13,296 bases of DNA from Clostridiales bacterium (lineage in GTDB: Bacteria > Bacillota > Desulfitobacteriia > Desulfitobacteriales > Desulfitobacteriaceae), in assembly GCA_027357125.1 (NCBI GenBank), contig DAHVVW010000016.1, positions 1 to 13,296 of the forward strand. The letters are read 5' to 3'. A program made the position numbers and the translations under genes. Under the pieces are notes generated by a model that worked only from the letters and a program-made list of their open reading frames with translations, did not search any database and had not been told where the DNA came from. Shown here in pieces: positions 7,262 through 13,296 of the stretch (position 1 is its first letter; each line of letters opens with the position of its first letter).

Positions 7262-7289
7262 TAAAGGTTCTATGTGCTTTTGCCGATAT
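7262..7289 (+). promoter_or_regulatory. Sigma-D (sigma-28) promoter for fliK-flgD-flgE
   Basis: The -35 element TAAA (7262-7265, extended TAAAGG) and the -10 element GCCGATAT (7282-7289) match the flagellar sigma consensus TAAA-N15-GCCGATAA/T. The spacer is 16 nt, one longer than the usual 15 and within known tolerance. Transcription would start near 7295-7298, giving fliK a leader of about 43 nt. All eight -10 bases fit the B. subtilis sigma-D form. Confidence 0.78.
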
Positions 7290-7339
7290 AGTAATTGGAG
7301 TCTGATTTTGGACGAGCTAAGAGGAAAGCAGGTGATGCC

Positions 7340-8974
7340 ATGACAGTTAACGCAGTCCTTGCGCCGGTACAGCCGGGAGCCAAGAAAGCAAATGGTGTTG
7401 CAGGGGACAGTGCCGCTCCGGTGGGAGATGAAGGGCAACTGTTCGCAGCGGTGCTTGGACAGTGGCTGTACGCGCTGGAAGGCGCGCAAGGGCAAAAGTT
7501 TGGGGAGGAAAACCCAAGCATCGTTCCGGCAGGCAAGGAGGCCAATTCCGGAATTGTCACAGGAGGCCAGGAAGGGACAAGCCCTCTCCTGTTGGCCAGG
7601 GGATTTGCCCACACAGGGATGTATGAGCAGACCTCGACAGGTACAGGTTCGGAGTTGGATCAATATAGAGAGAGTATTGTTAAGTTACTTGAGGAATTAA
7701 ACGGGGAAATTATTATTCCCAGGCAAGGAGTAAAAGCGGAGTTCCCGTACCAGACACAGGAATTCCAGAGCAAGCTGTTAGCCCAGGCATTTAACCTGCT
7801 CCAGGTTCAAAGCCCGGGGTTGGCTGGAGTTAGTCAAGCCTTGGAGCAGGTAAGTAATGACTTGGCTGCGAGCGGCCAGGGAGAGCAGGCAACTGTTCAA
7901 GGTATTAAAGGCGTTATCGGTGGGACAGGGAAAAATGTTGTCGAGTCTGCATCTGTCCGAGAGATAGCGGCGCAGTCAAGAGGGATAGCGCCACAGCCAA
8001 AAGACATAGGGGTAGACCTTAGACAATTAAGTGATTCCCGGCAAAATACCGGAATCACGAATACCGGGGCCTTTGACCCGAATGTGGAAACCGGTATGGA
8101 GCCGGATCCAGCTCATGATGCCAGTGTTCTTGGTGAAAAGTCTAGGGTTTCTGAGATTATAAACAAGAGCACGAACGAAGATAAAGGCAGTCTTGGGGAG
8201 CTGGTACAGTCTGCTGTGACAGCAGTCCGCTCTCAGAGCAGAAACCTGAGGGCATCAGGGAGCAGCCCTGTGGATGCTGCCGGGGGATTTGAACAAGACT
8301 TAAAGACTTTTGGTGATGGGCAGGTTTTAGCGGAAAATAGGCCTGGTTCAGGCAAGATTTCTAGTATTAGCTCAAGTGCTCAAGCAGACTCAGGAGAAGG
8401 CATGACTGACAATCGACCGCAGAGCGGGATGTCTCAGACTAATGCTAATGGACAGGACAGGGTGGAAGCTCTCCCTACCTTTGGGGAAGGCCGCACCGGT
8501 ACAACTGAGAGCAATTCTGCCCGTGGTAATATTGGGACAGAAGCCTTAAACGGGAGCAAAGGACCGTTGCCGGTTTGGGATAAGATTGCTGAGGCAGTGC
8601 GTGAACACAGGAACAGTCCGGAAGTAAAGGAACTGCAAATTCAGCTCCATCCAGCTGAATTAGGTAAGATCAAGGTTTTTCTGCACTGGCAGGACGGACA
8701 GGTTAACCTCCAGGTTCAAGCCTCTGAGAGTGCTACCGGCGCACTTCTGCAACATAGTCTAAGTGATTTGCGCCAAGCCTTAGAGCAGGCAGGGGTTTCC
8801 TGTGGCCTGCTGCAAAGCGGACTTGGCGGCGGGAACAGGGAGCAGCAGCCGGAGCAAGAGTCTTCCGCTCATGCTTTAGCAAGACAGGGGCAGGCCGAAG
8901 AGGACAGGAGCTTTCTGTCTGAGCACGCTTACGGTTTTGCAGACATGGGTAGCAGGATTAACTATATGGCTTAG
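7340..8974 (+). CDS. fliK: Flagellar hook-length control protein FliK
   Basis: FliK measures hook length during secretion and switches export specificity from rod/hook to filament substrates through its C-terminal domain. The ATG at 7340 gives 544 aa, following AGGTGA (7330-7335). An in-frame TTG at 7295 is rejected because it falls at the predicted transcription start. Residues 1 to about 400 are low-complexity and rich in Gly, Ser, Gln and Asn, as expected of the secreted ruler region. The Flg_hook domain lies at about 409-490 (LQIQLHPAELGKIKV, then a QVNLQVQAS strand and DLRQALEQAGV). A polar tail follows. It heads a probable transcript with flgD and flgE behind a sigma-D promoter. Only the C-terminal domain is truly diagnostic. 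Confidence 0.92.
   Translation: MTVNAVLAPVQPGAKKANGVAGDSAAPVGDEGQLFAAVLGQWLYALEGAQGQKFGEENPSIVPAGKEANSGIVTGGQEGTSPLLLARGFAHTGMYEQTSTGTGSELDQYRESIVKLLEELNGEIIIPRQGVKAEFPYQTQEFQSKLLAQAFNLLQVQSPGLAGVSQALEQVSNDLAASGQGEQATVQGIKGVIGGTGKNVVESASVREIAAQSRGIAPQPKDIGVDLRQLSDSRQNTGITNTGAFDPNVETGMEPDPAHDASVLGEKSRVSEIINKSTNEDKGSLGELVQSAVTAVRSQSRNLRASGSSPVDAAGGFEQDLKTFGDGQVLAENRPGSGKISSISSSAQADSGEGMTDNRPQSGMSQTNANGQDRVEALPTFGEGRTGTTESNSARGNIGTEALNGSKGPLPVWDKIAEAVREHRNSPEVKELQIQLHPAELGKIKVFLHWQDGQVNLQVQASESATGALLQHSLSDLRQALEQAGVSCGLLQSGLGGGNREQQPEQESSAHALARQGQAEEDRSFLSEHAYGFADMGSRINYMA
8031..8058. repeat. Hairpin inside the fliK linker
   Basis: GTGATTCCCGG (8031-8041) pairs with CCGGAATCAC (8049-8058) as a 10-bp stem with one bulged C and a 7-nt loop. 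It lies in the weakly constrained linker of FliK (about residues 231-240) and no T-run follows. An RNA role is possible but unproven. Confidence 0.5.
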
Positions 8975-9019
8975 GGTGTTGAAGGCACCGGGAATGGCCT
9001 TTTCAGGGAGGGACATAGT

Positions 9020-9454
9020 GTGGGAACTACGATAAATACCAGTGCAGCCGTCACGGGATCCAGCAGTCAGATTATCACGGAAGCGGCTGGCAATGTCTTG
9101 AACAAGGATGATTTTCTCAAGCTCCTGACGACGGAACTGAGATATCAGGACCCGCTGCAACCCCTTGACAATAAGGATTTTATTGCCCAGATGGCTCAGT
9201 TTAGCTCCCTCGAACAAATGAACAACGTAGCTGATGCGGTTAAGGATCTAAAAAACGAATTGATCGGACAGTATCAGCAGGGTGCCTTGACTCAGGGAGC
9301 GGTCTTAATCGGCAAACAGGTTGCCGGTGCGGATGCAGACGGCAACGTCATCACGGGCACCGTGGACAGTGTTAAAATGCTCGATGGGATTGTGCGCTTA
9401 GTAATCGGGGCTCAAACTTTGGATTTAACCCAAGTGACGGAAGTGAAACCTTAA
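9020..9454 (+). CDS. flgD: Flagellar hook cap / hook assembly protein FlgD
   Basis: FlgD caps the growing hook and is needed for hook subunit assembly, then is replaced. The 144-aa product has the conserved FlgD N-terminal block NKDDFLKLLTTELRYQDPLQ at 28-47 and AQFSSLEQMNNV at 59-70, then a short C-terminal part (about 91-144, GAVLIGKQV onward) resembling the Tudor-like half only. E. coli FlgD is about 230 aa; this short form is like B. subtilis FlgD (about 140 aa), so it is not a truncation. The GTG follows AGGGAGGGA (9005-9013) with 6-nt spacing. It begins 45 nt after fliK. Confidence 0.95.
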   Translation: MGTTINTSAAVTGSSSQIITEAAGNVLNKDDFLKLLTTELRYQDPLQPLDNKDFIAQMAQFSSLEQMNNVADAVKDLKNELIGQYQQGALTQGAVLIGKQVAGADADGNVITGTVDSVKMLDGIVRLVIGAQTLDLTQVTEVKP

Positions 9455-9544
9455 TAATTATGGATGTAGGTTATCGACGTAGAGCCCTAGCAGCTGAAAG
9501 AAGAGTAATTAAAGCCTAAAATAGGACGGGAGGAAGATAGCGCT

Positions 9545-10345
9545 ATGATGCGTTCGCTTTATTCAGCCATTTCCGGTTTAAAAAACCACCAAGTCCGCAT
9601 GGACGTTATCGGCAATAACATAGCCAATGTCAACACCACCGGGTATAAGCGGAGCCGGGCCACCTTTGCCACCGCGCTCAGCCAGACCCTTAAAGGGGCT
9701 TCCGCTCCGGCCACCAACGGGGGGACGAACGCGATTCAAGTCGGCCTGGGAGCGATGCTCTCCTCCGTAGACCAAATTATGACTCAGGGAAGTTCTCAGT
9801 CCACTGGCAACCCGACGGACCTGATGCTTCAAGGACCCGGCTTCTTCGTTCTGCAAAACGGAACACAAACTGTGTACTCCAGGGCGGGCGGGTTTATCTT
9901 GGACAGCAATGGTACGTTGGTTGATCCGGCCACCGGGTCGACTGTACTGGATACTTCAAACGCCCCGATTACGATTGATCCTGCTACCTATACCAGTTTT
10001 AGCATTGACAGCACCGGGGTTATCACGGGAGTATCCGCAGGGACGACCACCCCCATTGCAACGATCGGAATTGCGACCTTTCCTAATCCCGCGGGCTTAA
10101 TGAATGTGGGCGGAAGCTTTTACACAGAATCAAACAATTCCGGAGCCGCTATCCTAGGCCAGGCCGGGGATGCAGCGCATGCCGAGACTTTGATCATTCC
10201 GAATGCCCTGGAGATGTCCAATGTTGATCTGTCCCAGGAGTTTACCGATATGATCGTGACCCAGCGCGGCTTCCAGGCTAATTCCCGTGTAATTACCGTA
10301 TCAGATACACTTTTGCAAGAACTGATCGACCTGAAACGGTCTTAA
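9545..10345 (+). CDS. flgE: Flagellar hook protein FlgE (short Gram-positive form)
   Basis: This 266-aa protein forms the hook that links rod and filament. It begins with the axial-protein signature RSLYSAISGLKNHQVRMDVI and NNIANVNTTGYKRSR (about 24-38), continues with the FlgE/F/G core (LMLQGPGFFVLQNG, YSRAGGFILDSNG) and ends with the helical LEMSNVDLSQEFTDMIVTQR and QANSRVI block. Length matches the B. subtilis hook protein (264 aa) rather than the ~400-aa enteric form. The position after flgD and this N-terminus favour FlgE over the rod protein FlgG, which it resembles. The first of two ATGs (9545, 9548) is chosen because it lies 10 nt after GGGAGGA (9528-9534). The 90-nt gap from flgD holds nothing else recognised. 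Confidence 0.88.
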   Translation: MMRSLYSAISGLKNHQVRMDVIGNNIANVNTTGYKRSRATFATALSQTLKGASAPATNGGTNAIQVGLGAMLSSVDQIMTQGSSQSTGNPTDLMLQGPGFFVLQNGTQTVYSRAGGFILDSNGTLVDPATGSTVLDTSNAPITIDPATYTSFSIDSTGVITGVSAGTTTPIATIGIATFPNPAGLMNVGGSFYTESNNSGAAILGQAGDAAHAETLIIPNALEMSNVDLSQEFTDMIVTQRGFQANSRVITVSDTLLQELIDLKRS

Positions 10346-10409
10346 TGCGAGTAACTTAGTATTTCGGTGACTCAGGTAGTCGGAATTCAGGAACGTAAGT
10401 CTCCGGTGA

Positions 10410-10434
10410 CGAGAATCTCCGGTGGAGATTCTCG
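10410..10434. repeat. Perfect 11-bp hairpin, 3-nt loop (flgE-flgG gap)
   Basis: Arms CGAGAATCTCC (10410-10420) and GGAGATTCTCG (10424-10434) are exact reverse complements around GGT. No T-run follows. It shares stem length, loop length and the terminal CGAGA/TCTCG and loop-closing TCC/GGA with the hairpin at 7035-7059, while the middle bases differ and stay paired. TCGCCGAAGG overlaps its 3' end (10432-10441), and the same 10-mer lies at 7096-7105. Confidence 0.85.
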
Positions 10435-10482
10435 CCGAAGGCGATGCTTAAGAGCAAGCTAACCGCCTGAGGATGACTTACG

Positions 10483-10523
10483 CCGTTCGGCCAAACCCAA
10501 GAGAAATTCTTTCGGCCGAACGG
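10483..10523. repeat. 10-bp inverted repeat CCGTTCGGCC
   Basis: CCGTTCGGCC (10483-10492) and GGCCGAACGG (10514-10523) are perfect reverse complements around 21 nt. AAA next to the left arm and TTT near the right arm can add three more pairs past a one-base bulge. The sequence after it is AGCAG, with no T-run, so it is not a standard terminator. Confidence 0.8.
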
Positions 10524-10611
10524 AGCAGAATTCAGTAGTTGAATTTAGAATACTTCCGGGTTTTCTTTGCAGAATCGCGGACTTTCTGAAGGTTTAAGCG
10601 GAGGGCAAAAA

Positions 10612-11391
10612 ATGCGGATCTTGGGAACGGCGGGAGCAGGCCTGCGGGCGCAGCAAGTAGGTCTTGATACTGTGGCCAACAACCTGGCTAATGTCAATAC
10701 TCCCGGTTATAAAGCACAAACAGTTAATTTCGAAGAAGCACTGGCTCAGGAGATTCGCCCAGCCAAGGCCACGATGCTAAATGGAGCTACAACTGAGGAA
10801 GCCTTGAGTGTGGGTGCAGGCGTGATCTATAGTGGTGTAGGTACGGATTTCCGGCAGGGAACAGTGACTGCCAGCGACCGGGCACTTGACTTGGCCATTG
10901 AAGGAGAAGGTTTTTTTCAGGTGCGCACCACTGGGAACGAATTAGCCTATACCCGTGCGGGGGTATTTCAGGTAGACAGTGCAGGCAAAATTGGGGACAG
11001 CAAGGGGAATTTGTTGGAACCGCCAGTAACGCTAGGGGCGGGAGTAACTGAGCTTAGCGTCAGCCCGGAGGGTGTAATTAGCGGGCTCCAAGGCGGCCAG
11101 CGCAACGAGTTGGGCCGTATCACCCTGGCACGCTTTCCGAATGCGGAAGGACTGGCACAGGCAGGAGACAATCTTTTCCTGGCTACAGCCGAATCCGGGA
11201 TGGCGCAAACGGGAGAGCCCGGCACCGGAAACTTGGGCGTAATTCGGGCTCAGGCTCTGGAACAGTCTAATGTGGAACTGGCTACGGCCATGACGGATAT
11301 GCTCCAAGCGCAGAGGGCTTATCAGGTGAATGCCAGCCTGGTGCAGGACGGGGATAAAATGTGGGGCTTGGCTAATTCCTTAAGGAGGTAA
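10612..11391 (+). CDS. flgG: Flagellar distal-rod protein FlgG (FlhP-like)
   Basis: FlgG builds the distal rod that spans the cell wall below the hook. The 259-aa product starts MRILGTAGAGLRAQQVGLDT and carries NNLANVNTPGYK at 23-34, the core DLAIEGEGFFQV and YTRAGVFQVDSAG, ITLARFPNAEG, and the C-terminal LEQSNVELATAMTDMLQAQR and YQVNASLVQ block. These fit FlgG best; the corresponding B. subtilis protein is FlhP. The ATG at 10612 is chosen over a TTG at 10567 (15 codons longer) because GGAGGG (10600-10605) precedes it by 6 nt and the family begins here. It is followed after 4 nt by flgB. FlgE/F/G paralogues are close, so the exact subtype is a little less certain. Confidence 0.85.
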   Translation: MRILGTAGAGLRAQQVGLDTVANNLANVNTPGYKAQTVNFEEALAQEIRPAKATMLNGATTEEALSVGAGVIYSGVGTDFRQGTVTASDRALDLAIEGEGFFQVRTTGNELAYTRAGVFQVDSAGKIGDSKGNLLEPPVTLGAGVTELSVSPEGVISGLQGGQRNELGRITLARFPNAEGLAQAGDNLFLATAESGMAQTGEPGTGNLGVIRAQALEQSNVELATAMTDMLQAQRAYQVNASLVQDGDKMWGLANSLRR

Positions 11392-11395
11392 AGCG

Positions 11396-11809
11396 GTGTC
11401 AAATTGGTTAGACGGTCCTATCTTTAATATCTTGGAGAAGAGCCTTGATGCATCAAGTCTGAGGCAAAAAGTGCTGGCCAATAATGTAGCCAATGTGGAT
11501 ACTCCGGGGTTTAAGCGTTCAGATGTCGATTTTCAAGAAGTATTAGGCCAGGCCTTGGGGGAAGGGAACAACAGCGGGGGACTTGCCCTCAAACGCACTT
11601 CTCCCCAGCATTTGCCGGGCTCGAATGAAGGGGCTGCCACCGGCGTGGTCACAGATGAAAATACTAGCTTCCGCAATGATGGCAATAATGTGGATGTTGA
11701 CCGGGAAATGGCGAACGTGGCTGAGAACGGCATCTATTACAATTCCGTGACCAGGGCCATTTCCGCGGAACTGGGACTTATGCGCATGGTTATCCAAGGG
11801 AAGCCATAA
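11396..11809 (+). CDS. flgB: Flagellar proximal-rod protein FlgB
   Basis: FlgB is a proximal rod subunit of the flagellar basal body, exported through the type III gate. The 137-aa product shows the FlgB start pattern (about 9-19, IFNILEKSLDA), SLRQKVLANNVANVDTPGFK at 21-40, a middle loop with LKRTSPQHLPG, and the C-terminal VDVDREMANVAENGIYYN helix and LGLMRMVIQG. The GTG has a near-perfect site, AAGGAGGT (11382-11389), at 6-nt spacing and overlapping the end of flgG. Family assignment is firm. The odd point is context: flgB is usually directly followed by flgC and fliE, but here it lies between flgG-like and flgF-like genes and no flgC is in the window. Confidence 0.93.
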   Translation: MSNWLDGPIFNILEKSLDASSLRQKVLANNVANVDTPGFKRSDVDFQEVLGQALGEGNNSGGLALKRTSPQHLPGSNEGAATGVVTDENTSFRNDGNNVDVDREMANVAENGIYYNSVTRAISAELGLMRMVIQGKP

Positions 11810-11903
11810 GCCAGAGTTATCCGATGGCTGAATGGGAAAAAACAGAATTAACCTAAAAACTTCGAGAAAAGAATTTAGAAATAATTCTAAGGGAGCGATA
11901 GGA

Positions 11904-12665
11904 ATGATCAGGGGTTTGTACACTTCTGCTTCCGGAATGTTGGCTGCGCAGGCGCAAAGTGAAGTTGTTGCTGACAATGTAGCAAACATTAAGACCCCGG
12001 GATATAAAGAGGAAGAAAGCTTTGCCAGGGTTTTTCCGACAGTAGCCGTCGAACGCTTGTCAAACTCCGGCGGGGTTACGGAGAGCACACCTCTGGGTGC
12101 GATCGGGACAGGGGTTATCGTGGACAGAGTTGCCCGCAACACGGTTCAAGGTGCGCTGCAGGAAACAGGAAAAGCCACTGACCTGGCATTAATTGAGCCG
12201 GACAATTATTTTGTCGTGCAAACACCCGCAGGGGAGCGGCGGTATACGCGCAATGGGCAATTTGAGCTGAGCAGCCAGGGAGTACTCCAGACCCGGGACG
12301 GGTATCAGGTATTGGGGACTAACGGTCCGCTCACACTCTCAGGAGACTGGAGCGTGAGTCCTGATGGAACGGTTATGGCCGCAGGAGCCGAGATTGACCG
12401 CTTATTGGTAGTCAACATCGGCCAGGAGAATTTGGCGCGCGAGGGGCAGTCGTTATATCTGTCTAATAATCCTGGACAGGTGCCCGCAGCCGCTGCAAAC
12501 ATCCAGGTGCGTCAGGGAGCCCTGGAAGGATCAAATGTGGATCTGGGCGGGCAGATGGTGAAGATGATAACTGTCATGCGCGCCTACGAAGCGAACCAAA
12601 AAATAATTCAAACCCAGGATGAAACATTACAGAAAGCCGTCAATGAAGTAGGCAAAGTAACTTAG
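11904..12665 (+). CDS. flgF: Flagellar rod protein FlgF (FlhO-like)
   Basis: This 253-aa protein is a FlgF/FlgG-family rod component; the start IRGLYTSASGMLAAQAQSEV with DNVANIKTPGYK at 24-35 is most like FlgF and B. subtilis FlhO. The core has DNYFVVQTPAGERRYTRNGQ, where other paralogues have a GxGFF motif, and it ends with LEGSNVDLGGQMVKMITVMR and YEANQKIIQ. The ATG at 11904 is chosen over an ATG at 11832 (24 codons longer, basic and unlike the family) because AAGGGAG (11889-11895) lies 8 nt upstream. Its last codons lie in a decayed tandem duplication (12639-12690). Confidence 0.82.
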   Translation: MIRGLYTSASGMLAAQAQSEVVADNVANIKTPGYKEEESFARVFPTVAVERLSNSGGVTESTPLGAIGTGVIVDRVARNTVQGALQETGKATDLALIEPDNYFVVQTPAGERRYTRNGQFELSSQGVLQTRDGYQVLGTNGPLTLSGDWSVSPDGTVMAAGAEIDRLLVVNIGQENLAREGQSLYLSNNPGQVPAAAANIQVRQGALEGSNVDLGGQMVKMITVMRAYEANQKIIQTQDETLQKAVNEVGKVT

Positions 12666-12690
12666 TCAATGAAGTTGGGGAAGTAAATGT
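12639..12690 (+). repeat. Imperfect 26-bp tandem duplication at the flgF 3' end
   Basis: Copy 1 (12639-12664) holds the last flgF codons; copy 2 (12665-12690) follows directly and matches about 20 of 26 positions, both starting GTCAATGAAGT. The period is not a multiple of three, so copy 2 is out of frame and non-coding. A further partial copy (AATGAAGTTG) is at about 12698-12707. Confidence 0.65.
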
Positions 12691-12741
12691 TTTTTGAATG
12701 AAGTTGAATGTTAAGCATAAAAACATGGGAAGTGATAGCAG

Positions 12742-13206
12742 GTGGCCTCACAGGTCGTAATATTTGCACTGGGTCAAGAAGAATACGGAATGCCGATTGA
12801 AGTAGTAAGGGAAATAACCCGCTTAGGGGATGTTCGTCCGATTCCACAAGCCCCCTCCTTCCTGCGGGGATTAATAAATCTGCGCGGGGAGGCCATTCCT
12901 CTGATCGACCTGCATATAAGGTTCGGTATTGATAAAGAATCAGGTGCAGCAAGTGCGGACAGCGATGACAAACATAATCTGTTTGCGCTCATTACAGAAG
13001 TGCAGGGGAGCCATGTGGGATTTGCAGTTGATCAGGTACGGGAGGTCAGGGTCTTGGAAGAGGTGGTGCCACCCCCACCTTTGGTGACCGCTCCTTTTAT
13101 TAGTGGAGTCGTGAATTTGCCGGACAGGATTATCATACAGCTCCTGCCGGAGAGGATTTTGGAAGATGATGAAATAAGAAAGCTGAATGATATAATTTCC
13201 GTTTGA
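12742..13206 (+). CDS. cheW: Chemotaxis coupling protein CheW
   Basis: CheW links chemoreceptors to the CheA kinase in membrane-associated arrays. The 154-aa product spans a single CheW domain: an N-terminal strand VVIFALGQEEYGMPIEVVRE (5-24), RPIPQAPSFLRGLINLRGEA (32-51), IPLIDLHIRFG (52-62), then HVGFAVDQVREV (91-102), PFISGVVNLPDRIIIQLLP (118-136) and an acidic tail. The GTG follows AAGTGA (12730-12735), the best available site. There is no receiver domain, so it is not CheV. It lies 76 nt after flgF, apart from cheC/cheD, and no cheA is in the window. A PurW-type or second CheW copy cannot be excluded without the genome. Confidence 0.94.
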   Translation: MASQVVIFALGQEEYGMPIEVVREITRLGDVRPIPQAPSFLRGLINLRGEAIPLIDLHIRFGIDKESGAASADSDDKHNLFALITEVQGSHVGFAVDQVREVRVLEEVVPPPPLVTAPFISGVVNLPDRIIIQLLPERILEDDEIRKLNDIISV

Positions 13207-13253
13207 TAATGCGCAGCTGATTAAAAGTACATACGCAAAGGGGGACGCATTCT

Positions 13254-13296
13254 GTGAATGCGGCTGAAATTATCCTTATGTACCAGCTCCAGCAGG
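13254..13296 (+). CDS. Start of an unidentified gene (3' partial)
   Basis: A GTG at 13254 is preceded by the strong site AAGGGGGAC (13239-13246) with 7-nt spacing and opens a frame to the window end. The 14 visible residues read MNAAEIILMYQLQQ. This is too short for identification. The Ala/Glu/Ile/Leu/Gln-rich start resembles the leader of lytic transglycosylase-like proteins found in clostridial flagellar clusters, which is only a guess. Confidence 0.55.
   Translation, partial: MNAAEIILMYQLQQ

Larger units (their letters stand above)
7008..7339. other. Non-coding gap sigD-fliK rich in inverted repeats
   Basis: This 332-nt gap has no supportable gene. It holds a sequence of inverted repeats: a 5-bp stem at 7020-7035, an 11-bp perfect stem at 7035-7059, an 8-bp inverted pair 7128-7135 with 7165-7172 (CCGCGCCA/TGGCGCGG), a 6-bp pair 7183-7188 with 7197-7202, a terminator-like hairpin at 7228-7250, then a sigma-D promoter at 7262-7289 and the fliK leader. 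A minus-strand frame is open across it by chance or because it is a repeat. The density of symmetric pairs suggests a dispersed repeat element, which is inference. Confidence 0.6.
10346..10611. other. Non-coding gap flgE-flgG with clustered hairpins
   Basis: This 266-nt gap has no supportable gene. It holds an 11-bp perfect hairpin (10410-10434), an overlapping 5-bp alternative (10432-10444), an outer 8-bp inverted pair CGTAAGTC 10394-10401 with GACTTACG 10475-10482, and a 10-bp pair at 10483-10492/10514-10523. An 8-bp direct repeat GAATTCAG (10383-10390 and 10528-10535) brackets these. No convincing promoter was found. The flbD/swrD and fliL genes that follow flgE in B. subtilis are absent here. 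Confidence 0.65.

Noticed and set aside
7295..7339. Upstream TTG start for fliK at 7295
   Set aside because: It falls at the predicted sigma-D transcription start and has no ribosome binding site; the ATG at 7340 follows AGGTGA.
7004..7663. Minus-strand frame of 219 codons covering the sigD-fliK gap and the start of fliK
   Set aside because: It has no family pattern or convincing start site, runs antisense to fliK and across the hairpin gap, and its promoter side is inside fliK. Better explained as chance openness in a repeat-rich stretch.
8982..9004. AAGGC...GCCTT with TTTC as a terminator between fliK and flgD
   Set aside because: Only 5 pairs, a 10-nt loop and a short T-run overlapping the stem; flgD starts within 45 nt and probably shares the transcript.
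10567..10611. Upstream TTG start for flgG
   Set aside because: No ribosome site; GGAGGG precedes the ATG at 10612, where the family N-terminus begins.
11802..11829. AGCCAT/ATGGCT inverted pair after flgB as a terminator
   Set aside because: Six pairs around a long loop with no T-run; flgF follows closely.
11832..11903. Upstream ATG start for flgF
   Set aside because: The extra 24 residues are basic and unlike the family; AAGGGAG marks the ATG at 11904.
13207..13253. c-di-GMP (GEMM) riboswitch, suggested by ACGCAAAG near 13233
   Set aside because: The gap is only 47 nt, includes the ribosome site, and lacks the paired helices of the riboswitch.

Overview
The window is a stretch of a flagellar/chemotaxis (fla/che) gene cluster. 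Every recognisable gene lies on the + strand. The gene families point to a Gram-positive endospore-former lineage, most likely the class Clostridia (Peptococcaceae/Desulfitobacteriaceae-like). The signs are a CheC-CheD pair beside a sigma-D gene, a short B. subtilis-type FlgD and a ~266-aa hook protein, strong AGGAGG-type ribosome binding sites, frequent GTG/TTG starts, and FlhF-FlhG next to a YcgR/MotI-like PilZ protein. The exact taxon cannot be read from the sequence.

Region 1 (about 1-7007) is a tightly packed, largely overlapping run: flhA (5' end outside the window), flhF, flhG, a PilZ gene, cheC, cheD, an unrecognised two-helix membrane protein, and sigD. The junctions flhA/flhF, flhF/flhG, cheC/cheD and cheD/next gene overlap by 11, 8, 4 and 1 nt, which suggests translational coupling. 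The products cover the export gate (FlhA), placement and number of flagella (FlhF GTPase, FlhG ATPase), c-di-GMP response (PilZ), adaptation (CheC phosphatase, CheD receptor deamidase) and the late flagellar sigma factor.

Region 2 (7008-7339) is a non-coding gap rich in inverted repeats. It ends with a modest terminator-like hairpin (7228-7250) and a near-consensus sigma-D promoter (7262-7289) pointing into fliK. Region 3 (7340-10345) is fliK-flgD-flgE: hook length control, hook cap and hook.

Region 4 (10346-10611) is a second non-coding gap with hairpins. One has the same design as the main hairpin of region 2, and the gap is bracketed in part by an 8-bp direct repeat. Region 5 (10612-13296) is flgG-like, flgB, flgF-like, cheW and the first 14 codons of another gene. 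flgB lies between two rod genes with no flgC, and cheW is separated from cheC/cheD; both are departures from the familiar B. subtilis order.

The genes are standard flagellar parts; I see no clearly new enzymatic system. The points most worth a second look are the sigma-D promoter placed before hook genes that normally precede sigma-D release, the uncharacterised membrane protein between cheD and sigD, the two related hairpin gaps, the heptamer repeat before the PilZ gene, and the rearranged gene order.
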